A program made the translations under genes and the position numbers. This document shows, one piece after another, positions 54,317-62,681 of a DNA stretch of 64,000 nucleotides. Each line of letters begins with the position of its first letter. Position 1 is the stretch's first letter. The DNA comes from Gammaproteobacteria bacterium. GTDB lineage: Bacteria; Pseudomonadota; Gammaproteobacteria; Pseudomonadales; Pseudohongiellaceae. The stretch is taken from assembly GCA_002706685.1 (NCBI GenBank), contig PALV01000003.1:113016-177015 (forward strand). The letters run 5' to 3'. Under the pieces are notes generated by a model. That model did not search any database, was not told the DNA's origin, and saw nothing but the letters and a program-made list of their open reading frames with translations.

Positions 54317-54943
54317 TTAACTGATCAGCCTGGCCATCTCACGGCCTTGCGTTCCGTCTCCGGCCTCAAGCCCCGCTTTTACCCCTGCACGGTTTCTTTC
54401 TGGCTGGTTCTGACTGGCTTTTAACTTGCCTGTCAGAGTCTCAATGGTGATCTCAACACCAACGATTGCCGTTACCAGCCTATCCGTATATTCCGCTGGC
54501 GCGTCATCCACAGACCAGGGGGTACTCATGCCCGATTCGTGCTGGTCTGTCAGTTGGCGCAGATGATGCTTCAGCCAGGTGCTGTCCTCGACGATGCGGG
54601 CACTGCCCTCTGCGTGGACAGCCAGATAATTCCAGGTTGGTACCACTCGGCCTGTTTCTGCCTTTGTCGCATACCACGAAGGCGAAATGTAGGCATCCGG
54701 ACCCTGGAAGACTACAAGAACACGAGCTCCGTCCTGCATTCGCTTCCAGACGGGGTTGTTGCGAGCCAAATGGCAGTGAAGCTGCCCAAGAGTACCCTCT
54801 TGATCCGTAACTAATTTGAAGGGCACATGGTTTGCCTCAATACCATCAGCATCCGCAACCACCAGCAGGCCGAACCCATAGTCTCGAATATACTGCTGTA
54901 GTTTTACGATATCGTCTTCCTTGTAATGACCTGGTACATACAT
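54317..54943 (-). CDS. PaiB-like FMN-binding protein
   Basis: A 208-aa protein of the PaiB/FMN-binding split-barrel family. The start MYVPGHYKEDDIVKLQQYIR and the block VFQGPDAYISPSWYATKAET are diagnostic. PaiB in Bacillus acts as a negative regulator of sporulation and degradative enzymes; the role here is unknown. The start at 54943 was chosen for its match to family N-termini and a GGGGAG site 9 bp upstream. Confidence 0.9.
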   Translation of the reverse strand: MYVPGHYKEDDIVKLQQYIRDYGFGLLVVADADGIEANHVPFKLVTDQEGTLGQLHCHLARNNPVWKRMQDGARVLVVFQGPDAYISPSWYATKAETGRVVPTWNYLAVHAEGSARIVEDSTWLKHHLRQLTDQHESGMSTPWSVDDAPAEYTDRLVTAIVGVEITIETLTGKLKASQNQPERNRAGVKAGLEAGDGTQGREMARLIS

Positions 54944-55029
54944 TCCTAACCACTCCCCGCAATTTGGTGCGATCGATATCACACTCTACTATCCGCGTTT
55001 TTCTTCCCGCAACTGTTGGCTAGACGCCA

Positions 55030-55887
55030 TTACTGGAGAACGTCGCTCGCATTGACGACATTAAACGCGCCCGACTCAATAGCAAACTTTCTTAACGAGT
55101 AGGCGTGCGAAACTCCGTAGATTACCAGAACTCTGTCATCGGTATCTTGAGCAAGTAGCACCAGGTTATTGAAGATCATAAGATTCCGGACGTGCCAGTG
55201 GCCAACCCAGATTGCGCCGGGGGAGTAGTCCTCTGTACCTATCTGGGCAACATCGTAGTACATCCGATGAAATGCCAGCAGACCGTCCTCGCTGTTCATG
55301 TCCCGAAGCCATTCCGTCATGCTGCGTGTGCCTGGCTGCATGTAATCCGCAATTCCCAGCAATTCAGGATTGTTCAGTGCAGCCACACGCTCATCGAGTC
55401 CATTAGCCTGGCCATAGTCATGCCAGTTGTAGTCTTCGGTATAGCCACCCGGAGGCGCACCTTGCCAATCGACAGCATAAACAGTCTCGTGGCCCAGCAT
55501 CTTCGCCATCCGTAATCCGATTTGGCTGGCTTCCGACCTATCGAGCTCCGCGGCCCCCGTCACGTAATCCTGGTAGTAGCCGTTAAAACGATCATGGTTT
55601 GCATGTGATACTTCCACCGCTATATGAGTCGGCCTGAACTCCGCCAGTTTGTCAGCCAGGTCCTGAATTTCATTCTGGCGAGCAGCCGTTAAAACGTCAT
55701 CAACTTCAGCATTGATGTTATCGAGCCCGGGATTTGAGAAATGCATTGAACCGAGCACCAGAAGCGTTGGCCGGTTTTCGTTAGTGCGCTCGACAAGCAG
55801 TTGCGGCACGGGCTCAGCGTAGACCCACATCGGATAGAACACTAAAAACGCGAGATATTTTGATTTATCCCAGCGACCATGCTTCAT
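55030..55887 (-). CDS. Exported DUF5694-like protein
   Basis: A 285-aa protein with a signal-like N-terminus (KSKYLAFLVFYPMWVYA). The core has LLVLGSMHFSNPGLDNINAE and a late block VIYGVSHAYSLRKFAIES. This fits the DUF5694 type, related in fold to TraB/ChaN-like proteins, with unknown activity. AGGAG about 9 bp upstream supports the start at 55887; a longer frame overlaps the methyltransferase. Confidence 0.75.
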   Translation of the reverse strand: MKHGRWDKSKYLAFLVFYPMWVYAEPVPQLLVERTNENRPTLLVLGSMHFSNPGLDNINAEVDDVLTAARQNEIQDLADKLAEFRPTHIAVEVSHANHDRFNGYYQDYVTGAAELDRSEASQIGLRMAKMLGHETVYAVDWQGAPPGGYTEDYNWHDYGQANGLDERVAALNNPELLGIADYMQPGTRSMTEWLRDMNSEDGLLAFHRMYYDVAQIGTEDYSPGAIWVGHWHVRNLMIFNNLVLLAQDTDDRVLVIYGVSHAYSLRKFAIESGAFNVVNASDVLQ

Positions 55888-55918
55888 ACTTTCAATCTCC
55901 TGTTGGAAACGCCAGTCT

Positions 55919-56656
55919 TTATCGAGGAGCCTTCGCAACCACTAGTCGGTACCCTGCATCATAGGACTCTGAATCAAGCAGCGAAGCGTAACGACGCTCC
56001 CATTCACCTGTTTCGAGATCACGCCTAAGCTTCTCTAGACCTGCCTCCGCATTGCCAATCGACCAGAAAGAAGAGCTTCCTGAGCGAATCTTTTCATCGA
56101 GATACGCCGCAGGCCGACGCCAGTAGGCGTAAAGAAAACCGTCACTACAATCGTGTGGAATGGGCACCGGGGAAACCTCGACCGGTCCTAGCCAGTGCTC
56201 ATAGTCGGACATGCGTGGCATCTGGGCGTCGTCCAATGCAGCCAGTTGTGGAAGATAATCTGTCAGCCAGGGTCTGTATTCTGGATCAAAAGTCAGGAGT
56301 ATGACCTGATTTCGCGTCACACGACGCATCTCACGCAATCCAGCCGCTTTGTCTGGCCAATGATGAATGGTAAGAATCGCCATGGAGGCGTCAAAACTGT
56401 TGTCATCAAAGGGGAGATTGTCAGCACTCGCCTGAATCGCATGGCCCGCTGTTGGGCTGCGCTTCCTGATCATCTCTCGCGAAGGCTCAACAGCCGTAAC
56501 GGTTCTGTCGACGGGCTCATACGAACCGGTGCCGGCGCCTACATTCAAAATATTCTGTGCAGGCCCCAGCGCATCAGATATCAGCCTGCCGATCCGGTGA
56601 TCCGGTCTGCGAAGCTCCTTGTAATTGATACCGATAGTGTCGTACTTCGCATTCAT
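55919..56656 (-). CDS. Class I SAM-dependent methyltransferase
   Basis: A 245-aa methyltransferase. Motif I is ILNVGAGTGSYEPVDRTV, followed by AVEPSREMI and a motif IV-like block FDASMAILTIHHWPDKAAGL. It resembles the UbiE/UPF-type small-molecule methyltransferases. The target is unknown. No clear operon partner; the next gene on this strand starts 32 bp on. Confidence 0.88.
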   Translation of the reverse strand: MNAKYDTIGINYKELRRPDHRIGRLISDALGPAQNILNVGAGTGSYEPVDRTVTAVEPSREMIRKRSPTAGHAIQASADNLPFDDNSFDASMAILTIHHWPDKAAGLREMRRVTRNQVILLTFDPEYRPWLTDYLPQLAALDDAQMPRMSDYEHWLGPVEVSPVPIPHDCSDGFLYAYWRRPAAYLDEKIRSGSSSFWSIGNAEAGLEKLRRDLETGEWERRYASLLDSESYDAGYRLVVAKAPR

Positions 56657-56737
56657 TTCTGTGTTCTACATCCAAGCCAAAAATCGCACATCCCAACCCA
56701 GCTGTTGCCGGTGCAACTGCTAGCCTGCAATCAAGGG

Positions 56738-57181
56738 TCAAGCCGACTTCGCCCGCTCCAGCTTTTCCTTCGCCTCTTTGATATTTGCCAAGCACTCAGA
56801 TCGCAACGACGGAAACTCTTTGTCGATGACAGACATTTCGGAATCGTTTAAAAGCTGTTCGAGTTGAGATTCTTCAGCCAGTCTCTGGTCAATAACTTCG
56901 ATAGTCTGATCGGCAGAAAATGCCGCCTCCAGTCTCTGTAATAAATGCTGGCCCGTCTGCCGATCCGGATCGGGGACCGATGGCAGGTCATCACTGGCCC
57001 GGATGGCCACTGCTACTGATTTCTCCAGAATCTGTCGGCTCTCGGCCAGCTGCATAAACAGTTCCTTGACTGCACTGTTGCTCACAAACTCAGCCGCGTC
57101 ACGATAGTCTTCGTCACTGGTTATAAGCGCAACATGTAAGTTGTTCAGTGCAACCTGTAGGTCATTGCGCAAAATACTCAT
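56738..57181 (-). CDS. Ferritin-like helical protein (DUF2383-like)
   Basis: A 147-aa all-helical protein. It opens with RNDLQVALNNLHVALITSDE and an AAEFVSNSAVKELFMQLAES helix, matching the four-helix ferritin-like DUF2383/PA2169 group. It lacks an obvious complete diiron site. An AAGGA site supports the ATG at 57181; ATG at 57187 is also possible. It directly follows the lipid-kinase gene on the same strand. Confidence 0.7.
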   Translation of the reverse strand: MSILRNDLQVALNNLHVALITSDEDYRDAAEFVSNSAVKELFMQLAESRQILEKSVAVAIRASDDLPSVPDPDRQTGQHLLQRLEAAFSADQTIEVIDQRLAEESQLEQLLNDSEMSVIDKEFPSLRSECLANIKEAKEKLERAKSA

Positions 57182-57227
57182 ACTCATTTTCCTTCTGGTG
57201 AGATCTTTTACCGCCGCTGAAATATCT

Positions 57228-58136
57228 CTATTCAACCATAGCGATCGGTTTGGGCACTAAAACTTCGATTGCATCTGGTAATACCTTAAAATGTGCCGGC
57301 GTGTTGGTCACCGGCTCGCCATCCGCGTGAATAGCCATCACTTTACGGCCTGTTGCTATTGTGATGCTCTGAGCCTGTAAATCAAAAACGCGCGCGTTGT
57401 ATCGTTGCCGGCCGTCCCGCAACAACGGCGCCAGCGTTAACAGCTCCCAGACCGTCTGTGGCCGCAGGCTGTACAATGACAATTTGCCGTCATCGATGCG
57501 CTTGTTTTCATCAATCACATTTCCACCGCCATAGTAGCGGCCGTTGCCAACCGCAATCTGTATGGAGCGCTGACGGTGAGGGACATCATCAGCTGTGATG
57601 GTGACCTTGAATTGCTTTATTCGAAGCAGTGCCGCAAAAAACGCTTTCAGGTAGCTAAATACGCCCCAGTGCTTTTTTACTTCATCGGTTAGCTCTTCGG
57701 TAACCTGCACGCCCAACCCCAGGTGCGCGACATTAAAAAAGTAGTGGTCGTTTACCATGCCAAGGTCAATCGACTGACGCACACCCGACACAATGACATC
57801 AAATGCTTCTTCCAGTTGGCCTGAAAGCCCCAGTGAACGAGCCAGGTCATTGGCCGTGCCCAGAGGCAGTATTGCCAGCAACAGGCCGCTGTCATGCATT
57901 GTGCCAGCCATGGAACTGATGGTGCCATCACCCCCGCCGACAATCACCAGATCCAGGCAGTCTTGACGATCCAGTACCGCGCGCCGGCTTTCTTCAGGGC
58001 TCTTCGAAACCAACCGCTCAACGGCAATGCCCGCCTGCTCCAACTGTGAAATGCCCTCGTCCAACTGCGCTCCCGCGCACTGTCGGGCTTTGGGATTGAT
58101 GATCAGCAGAGCCTGCCTTATGTCTGTTCGATTCAT
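57228..58136 (-). CDS. YegS/diacylglycerol-kinase-family lipid kinase
   Basis: A 302-aa kinase with a DAGK catalytic domain. The nucleotide site is LVIVGGGDGTISSMAGTMHD, and LPLGTANDLARSLGLSGQLE follows, as in YegS. The C-terminal lobe contains YYGGGNVIDENKRIDDGKLS. These enzymes phosphorylate a lipid or sphingoid substrate; which one is not clear. AAGG lies about 6 bp before the ATG. It is followed by the ferritin-like gene. Confidence 0.92.
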   Translation of the reverse strand: MNRTDIRQALLIINPKARQCAGAQLDEGISQLEQAGIAVERLVSKSPEESRRAVLDRQDCLDLVIVGGGDGTISSMAGTMHDSGLLLAILPLGTANDLARSLGLSGQLEEAFDVIVSGVRQSIDLGMVNDHYFFNVAHLGLGVQVTEELTDEVKKHWGVFSYLKAFFAALLRIKQFKVTITADDVPHRQRSIQIAVGNGRYYGGGNVIDENKRIDDGKLSLYSLRPQTVWELLTLAPLLRDGRQRYNARVFDLQAQSITIATGRKVMAIHADGEPVTNTPAHFKVLPDAIEVLVPKPIAMVE

Positions 58137-58338
58137 TCGACCTTACTTTCCCTGTTTGCTCAGGGCCTCAGGGTTACAGCAAACGAGTTTACATTCAAGA
58201 CCCAATAACGGCCTGGCTCAACAGCGATAACTCAACATTAATGGTCCCGCCCAACATCCAATCTCCGGAGTCAAAGCATTGTACTAGTAGGAGTGGCTGA
58301 AAAGCCTGAGATAAACCCAGGATTTGAGGATAACGACG

Positions 58339-58695
58339 ATGGATGGAGATACACTTGTTCCCGTGACCTTGTTTATTGGCATATTTGGCATGCCAATTGC
58401 GATTTCTTACTTTTACCTGAAGTACCGCAGCAAAAAGCTGGCAATCATTGAAAAGCTGCTTGACGGTAATCGTGAGGTCACACCGGAAATGCTGGCCGTA
58501 CTCAATCAACCCAATCCCAGCACACCGGGCAGCGATGTACGCATGGCTGTCTTCTACCTGACGATTGGTTTCGCCATCTTTTTAATGCTGGTGTTACAGG
58601 TGTTCGGCAATCCGGTCCGACTGAGCCTGCTAAGTTTACTGCCTCTGAGCATTGGCATAAGCTATCTTGTCGCATCACGCCTAAAAGAGAGATGA
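58339..58695 (+). CDS. Small membrane protein upstream of an ECF sigma gene (DUF6249-like)
   Basis: A 118-aa protein with three transmembrane segments (near 8-27, 68-88 and 95-112) and a conserved cytosolic stretch SKKLAIIEKLLDGNREVTPE. This layout resembles the DUF6249 type. GAGGA 8 bp before the ATG at 58339 decides the start over an in-frame TTG at 58324. It is 28 bp upstream of the sigma factor gene on the same strand, suggesting one unit. The 200 bp before it hold no gene. Confidence 0.75.
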   Translation: MDGDTLVPVTLFIGIFGMPIAISYFYLKYRSKKLAIIEKLLDGNREVTPEMLAVLNQPNPSTPGSDVRMAVFYLTIGFAIFLMLVLQVFGNPVRLSLLSLLPLSIGISYLVASRLKER

Positions 58696-58723
58696 TCTAT
58701 CTACCAACCCAGGCTGCAATGGT

Positions 58724-59311
58724 TTGCCAGACAGTAAAGCTCGTCAAAATTCTCAGTTGAGCGATTTATCTGATATCAATCTGGTAAATCGCGTTCAGCT
58801 GCTCGGTGATCAGGCGGCCTTTAAAGCATTGGTGCTGCGACATAGCGCCAGGGTGCGTGGCTTTCTGGCACGACTCTGTCAGGACAAAGATCAGGCCGAC
58901 GATCTGGCACAAGAGTGTTTTCTGCTGGCGTTCCGCCATATCGGCAAATACCAGCCAAGCGGGCAGTTCTCAAGCTGGTTGCTGAAAATTGCCCAGCGTT
59001 GCTACTTGCAGGAGAAACGCCTGACTTCCAGGCGCACTGAAAAGTGGCAGCAGTTCCAGCGACAGGAAACTGATGACAGTCTCGATGACAACCTGGCTGA
59101 AATGAACCTGGACCTGGAGAAGGCCTTCACAATGCTGTCGGAAAATGAAACCATCTGCCTGACACTGTGTTACACGATGGGATATTCGCACGCAGAAGTT
59201 GCCGACATCAGCGGATTTCCACTGGGTTCTGTCAAAACCTACATCAAAACAGGAAAAGATAAACTAAGGGAGCTTTTGGAGCCTCAATTGGCGGAGAACC
59301 ATAATGTCTGA
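58724..59311 (+). CDS. Second ECF-type RNA polymerase sigma factor
   Basis: A 195-aa ECF sigma factor. Region 2 has DQADDLAQECFLLAFRHIGK and a following QFSSWLLKIAQRCYL, and region 4 has FTMLSENETICLTLCYTMGY then HAEVADISGFPLGSVKTYIK. The start is probably TTG at 58724, since no in-frame ATG gives region 2 in full. The next gene overlaps its end by 8 bp, indicating translational coupling to a membrane partner. Confidence 0.88.
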   Translation: MPDSKARQNSQLSDLSDINLVNRVQLLGDQAAFKALVLRHSARVRGFLARLCQDKDQADDLAQECFLLAFRHIGKYQPSGQFSSWLLKIAQRCYLQEKRLTSRRTEKWQQFQRQETDDSLDDNLAEMNLDLEKAFTMLSENETICLTLCYTMGYSHAEVADISGFPLGSVKTYIKTGKDKLRELLEPQLAENHNV

Positions 59312-59651
59312 ACATGAAGCAATAGATGCCCGACTCGAGCAGGCGCTTTCTGCAGAATTCTCAAACATCGACTCAGACCTCTTTTCTGAAAAAGTGGCCA
59401 GTCGGGTCTCACGCATGATTTATCTGCGATACCTGGTACTTTCTATTGGCTGGCTGACAGGGTTGGCAGTATTCGTTCTGATGCTCCCTGTTCTCAGTGC
59501 GTCACTGTCGTCCATGAATAGTATCTGGGTAGCATGGCCGTACCAGGAAGTCTTGTTCGGCTTATCTCAGTGGTTCATCCCGATCAGCATCTTGCTTGTT
59601 ATTGCGATTATGCCCGCTGTGCTGTCGAGGTTTAGTTCAAGGATTAATTAG
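59304..59651 (+). CDS. Two-helix membrane protein coupled to the ECF sigma factor
   Basis: A 115-aa protein with an acidic cytosolic N-terminus (EAIDARLEQALSAEFSNIDS) and two transmembrane helices (about 45-67 and 88-108). Its start overlaps the sigma stop codon, so it is translated in step with the sigma factor. That favours an anti-sigma or sigma-modulating role, but there is no zinc-finger anti-sigma motif. It is not similar in sequence to the membrane protein at 41448-41819. Confidence 0.8.
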   Translation: MSEHEAIDARLEQALSAEFSNIDSDLFSEKVASRVSRMIYLRYLVLSIGWLTGLAVFVLMLPVLSASLSSMNSIWVAWPYQEVLFGLSQWFIPISILLVIAIMPAVLSRFSSRIN

Positions 59652-59697
59652 TGGGCAGTAAGGCCTGAAACATCGGTGCGCGTTAGCAAGAGCTTGA

Positions 59698-60147
59698 TCA
59701 CGAGAGGACTTCATCCAGTATCTCGAGGGCCAGCGGCCAGTTCTCTTTGTGTCCGTCGCGCGACTTCTCGGAGACGAAACCGGAGTGGGTCAAGCGGACC
59801 TGGGTCGCCTCGCCTCTAGGAACAAGCTCTATCCGAAGAACCGTCTCGGCTCCTTCCGTTCCCTCGGCGGACCCATTTCCCGTCAGCCACGTCATTTCGA
59901 TGAACTGGTTCTCTTTTGCATCGAGGATTCGGCCATAGTGAGGATGTCTGCCCCAGTCGTCGCGGTTGTAGAAGAAGTAGGGGCGCCCTGGCTCTGGCAC
60001 CAGGGCGAGCGTACCGGGCTGCGCGAACCAGATGTCGAAGCTTGTCGTCCAGGCCGCGTAGACTTTTTCTGGCCTGGCGTTGACCGTGTATTCGCAGCTC
60101 AATTGGAGCGGGCGGGCGGACAGATCGGGGCGGGGGATTGAGCTCAC
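59698..60147 (-). CDS. SRPBCC/AHSA1-type START-fold protein
   Basis: A 149-aa protein with the AHSA1/START-like fold. It shows YTVNARPEKVYAAWTTSFDI at the start and LTHSGFVSEKSRDGHKENWP near the end. Such proteins bind hydrophobic ligands; the ligand is unknown. The start is GTG at 60147, directed by a perfect AGGAGG 5 bp upstream. A 38-codon in-frame extension upstream has no site and is rejected. Confidence 0.85.
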   Translation of the reverse strand: MSSIPRPDLSARPLQLSCEYTVNARPEKVYAAWTTSFDIWFAQPGTLALVPEPGRPYFFYNRDDWGRHPHYGRILDAKENQFIEMTWLTGNGSAEGTEGAETVLRIELVPRGEATQVRLTHSGFVSEKSRDGHKENWPLALEILDEVLS

Positions 60148-60658
60148 GGAAACCTCCTGACAAATCGTTGATTTTCGGACATGCAAACCCGGCGGTGCTG
60201 GCGTCTCTCGTGGATGCACGGCATTCGGACCCTGGACGACTTCTTGTATATCACCCAATGCAAAGCTTCTAGTCTCTGCTGCGACGGGAACAAATAAAAA
60301 CGCACACTATGAGTGAAGCTGCTTGAATCATTCTATTCATAGTTTCATCCCGAGAGACTCACCGAGCCGATTTAACTCATTGGCACGAGTCGTTGGCACT
60401 TCCATTCCCGGCGACCCATTCGGTCCTTGTAAGTCTGTCTCTAAAAAAATAGAGCAACGACGTCCCGGCACTATCACCAGAGCCAGTCACCTGGGGGCTC
60501 GCGCTAATAGTACTTTTATAGATGGTTTAAACATATAGAGTTCGGAAACTAGTCGAACCGTATGCACAATATGAACAGAGTGCTATTTCTAAACTGAAAT
60601 TTCATGATTAATCTCCCTATTCACATAATGCCGCAGTTAAAAGGTGTGGCTGGCCATT
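60148..60658. other. Gene-poor AT-rich stretch with short broken frames
   Basis: About 510 bp with no supported gene. On the minus strand, two starts with good ribosome-binding sites (near 60345 and 60605) open short frames of 23 and 18 codons with signal-peptide-like hydrophobic cores, then stop. They look like the beginnings of eroded secreted-protein genes. A perfect A-tract palindrome (CTCTA, A6, TAGAG) lies near 60450. I see no RNA gene. Confidence 0.45.
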
Positions 60659-60835
60659 TCAAAGCCTCATGCCCATAAAACCATCAGTGCACATGTTAGT
60701 AACGTACGCTACTCGCCCAGAAGGATCGGACAATCTGCTGCCATCAACAAAAAGTTGTTTAATTCTAATTGGCACAAGTTGATCGACGTCCATCATCCGG
60801 GCCTTTCTGAATTCAATCTCACCCTTATCCGGCAT
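60659..60835 (-). CDS. Possible small protein coupled to the nucleotidyltransferase
   Basis: A 58-codon frame whose ATG overlaps the end of the nucleotidyltransferase gene by 11 bp, with GGTGG just upstream, a layout common for coupled genes. It reads DKGEIEFRKARMMDVDQLVP and later YVTNMCTDGFMGMRL. No family was recognised, and it could also be a chance frame or a fragment of a longer gene. Confidence 0.4.
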   Translation of the reverse strand: MPDKGEIEFRKARMMDVDQLVPIRIKQLFVDGSRLSDPSGRVAYVTNMCTDGFMGMRL

Positions 60836-61373
60836 TAACCACCAATCTCGGCCATATATCCAACCACCGTTTCCTAGCCATCCGATCATGGAAATCTGAA
60901 GGTTTTGGCCGTTTCGCGTTTATAGTGACTGTCAGGTCGAATAGTGCATCAAACCCAAACGGTGACACTAGTATGATGTCTCCGGCATTGTCCATTGCCG
61001 CGCCTACAGCCGTCTCCACTTCCACCCAGTAGCTCATCGCATCGGAAGTTGATTTGTAGTGGGCATCGCCGTTCCGCTGATGCATCCGGGCCTGGTTTTT
61101 AACAGACCAGGGGATATTCATAACATCTGCAAGCTGCTGTTCAAGTGCGCGATCTCTGCTCTCAGCTGTGTCAGCTGTATCGAAATAAATAAGATCAACG
61201 TCGTTTAACACTGTGGCCTGTGAATAGCCATGGACTTTGTCCCACACAAGGTTACGCACGAACCCGGCAGCAAGGCACCAATCCGGAAGGCCCAAATCCG
61301 CAGCAGCATTTAGCGCTTGCATGCGCTCGAGATCGTTCGCTATCCATTGTTTGATTCTGGCTTTTTTATCCAT
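60825..61373 (-). CDS. NTP_transf_6 (DUF925) nucleotidyltransferase-family protein
   Basis: A 182-aa protein of the DUF925 group. LAAGFVRNLVWDKVHGYSQA leads to the likely catalytic NDVDLIYFD, and a later FDALFDLTVTINAKRP supplies the third acidic residue. The family belongs to the polymerase-beta-like nucleotidyltransferase fold, but its substrate is unknown. ATG at 61373 fits family N-termini. It is the most recognisable gene of the accessory-looking tail. Confidence 0.85.
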   Translation of the reverse strand: MDKKARIKQWIANDLERMQALNAAADLGLPDWCLAAGFVRNLVWDKVHGYSQATVLNDVDLIYFDTADTAESRDRALEQQLADVMNIPWSVKNQARMHQRNGDAHYKSTSDAMSYWVEVETAVGAAMDNAGDIILVSPFGFDALFDLTVTINAKRPKPSDFHDRMARKRWLDIWPRLVVNAG

Positions 61374-61607
61374 CAAAGCGACTGATCCACGAACGGCAGG
61401 TCCGTTGCATCGCCAAGTTGAAATGCAGTAGCAATGTCGCCACGAGCAGCGACTTCAAATGTAGAAGCAGATATACAGCCGAGTTTGCAGCGGTTCTTAC
61501 ACTGCGTGCGGCAAGCGTACTTTGCTCGTGCCCGTGTGTAAATCGGTTGGATGGATTGTGATTCACTTGCTTATTTGTTATGTGTCTTTGTTTTCTCTGC
61601 AACATAA
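61374..61607. other. Non-coding gap with inverted repeats
   Basis: 234 bp between two minus-strand genes. It contains a perfect 7-bp inverted pair GTTATGT and ACATAAC with an 18-bp spacer (starting at the stop of the upstream gene), plus short hairpins GTCGC-N8-GCGAC and AACGG-N5-CCGTT on the minus strand. No protein frame is convincing. It may be a mobile-repeat remnant; the integron attC reading was considered and not supported. Confidence 0.4.
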
Positions 61608-62072
61608 CTATTGGTTATCGGGTTGCGGCTTAAAAACAATTGAGTCAAATATCGCATGCGCGATTTCGATGTCACCCTCGGACTTGTATGCCACCAACAT
61701 ACTAAGGGCAACTTGCCCGTCAAGTGGGAAGTAAACTTTTGTGCTAAATGGAAAACCTTCCCTAAATTCAAATCTGACGGTACCAATACGCGCTGGCTTA
61801 CCCGAAATTACAACCTCTCTGTATCTCGTGTCTTCTGGCCACCCATTGAAGTTGTTAGAATACCTTCCGTAATCGAAACTTAGTTTAATGTTTTCGGACT
61901 CGAACCGCTGAACGAAAGAGTCGATCCCATGACCTTCAAGTTGCTGCATATCTGATGGCACGTAAAAGAGAAAAAATTCGTTCTCTACTTGCTTTGTTGG
62001 TTCTTGCGCCCAGCAGATTGGGGCTAGCGCACAACAAACTACCGAGACAACTATTTTTAACTTTCTAAACAT
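61608..62072 (-). CDS. Exported hypothetical protein
   Basis: A 154-aa protein with a signal peptide (MFRKLKIVVSVVCCALAPIC, cleavage near AQE) and a mature beta-rich domain. No family was recognised. An excellent AGGAGG site decides the start at 62072 over an upstream frame to 62114. It ends in NQ and stops right before the repeat-bearing gap. Confidence 0.72.
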   Translation of the reverse strand: MFRKLKIVVSVVCCALAPICWAQEPTKQVENEFFLFYVPSDMQQLEGHGIDSFVQRFESENIKLSFDYGRYSNNFNGWPEDTRYREVVISGKPARIGTVRFEFREGFPFSTKVYFPLDGQVALSMLVAYKSEGDIEIAHAIFDSIVFKPQPDNQ

Positions 62073-62171
62073 TTTCTTCCTCCTGAAGACCGACATGGCA
62101 GTCAATACTATCAAAGTTCAAATTAGCTCACTGCCGTTGACTTCTTGTTAATCCCTGACGTCTTGTTGCGT

Positions 62172-62615
62172 TTAATGTGTACGCGGCCTACGAATATAGT
62201 TGATGTCCCACTCCGTCTCATCCTGATACACAAATCCGTGCCGTTGATAAAACGCGTTTGACTCACTCCCTCGCAGCGCGGTGACTGTGATTGGCAAACC
62301 AAGTTCGTCTGCTGTGCTGAAGATATTCTCAAGCACCTTCGCACCAATTCCACGCCCCTGATAGCCTGGTTCGATGTACAGATGATCGAGCATTAGGAGG
62401 TCAGGCTCGGGCTTCACTACAACGAACCCTATCCTGAGCCCAGCAACGTTTATAAATCGAGTGTAGGCGGGATTGAAACCGGATTCGAAGCGCTCTCTGG
62501 CTCGATCCGGATCAAACCTCCCAAGTCTTGTTAGACTGTCTCGCATCGCTGCGATCCGTATTCTGACAAGCTCATCCAGGTGTTCTGGGAAAGCGGCTTC
62601 AAACTCAACGATCAC
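62172..62615 (-). CDS. GNAT N-acetyltransferase
   Basis: A 147-aa acetyltransferase with IRIAAMRDSLTRLGRFDPDR near the start, IEPGYQGRGIGAKVLENIFS at the acetyl-CoA site, and FYQRHGFVYQDETEWDINYI. It starts with GTG at 62615 with an AAGGA site 8 bp upstream. The substrate is unknown. Confidence 0.88.
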   Translation of the reverse strand: MIVEFEAAFPEHLDELVRIRIAAMRDSLTRLGRFDPDRARERFESGFNPAYTRFINVAGLRIGFVVVKPEPDLLMLDHLYIEPGYQGRGIGAKVLENIFSTADELGLPITVTALRGSESNAFYQRHGFVYQDETEWDINYIRRPRTH

Positions 62616-62681
62616 AATCGATTCCTTTCCTTCTCTATTGGCTACGCTCTGAGACTGGCGAGCTGATTGGTCAAATATATC

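Noticed and set aside
60148..60258. N-terminal extension of the SRPBCC protein by 37 codons
   Set aside because: The perfect AGGAGG directs a GTG start at 60147; the extension has no site and no homology I can recognise.
60323..60538. 71-codon plus-strand frame
   Set aside because: No ribosome-binding site, no family, unlike neighbours in composition.
61366..61605. 79-codon minus-strand frame in the gap before the nucleotidyltransferase
   Set aside because: Low-complexity basic translation without a ribosome-binding site; more consistent with a translated repeat than a protein.
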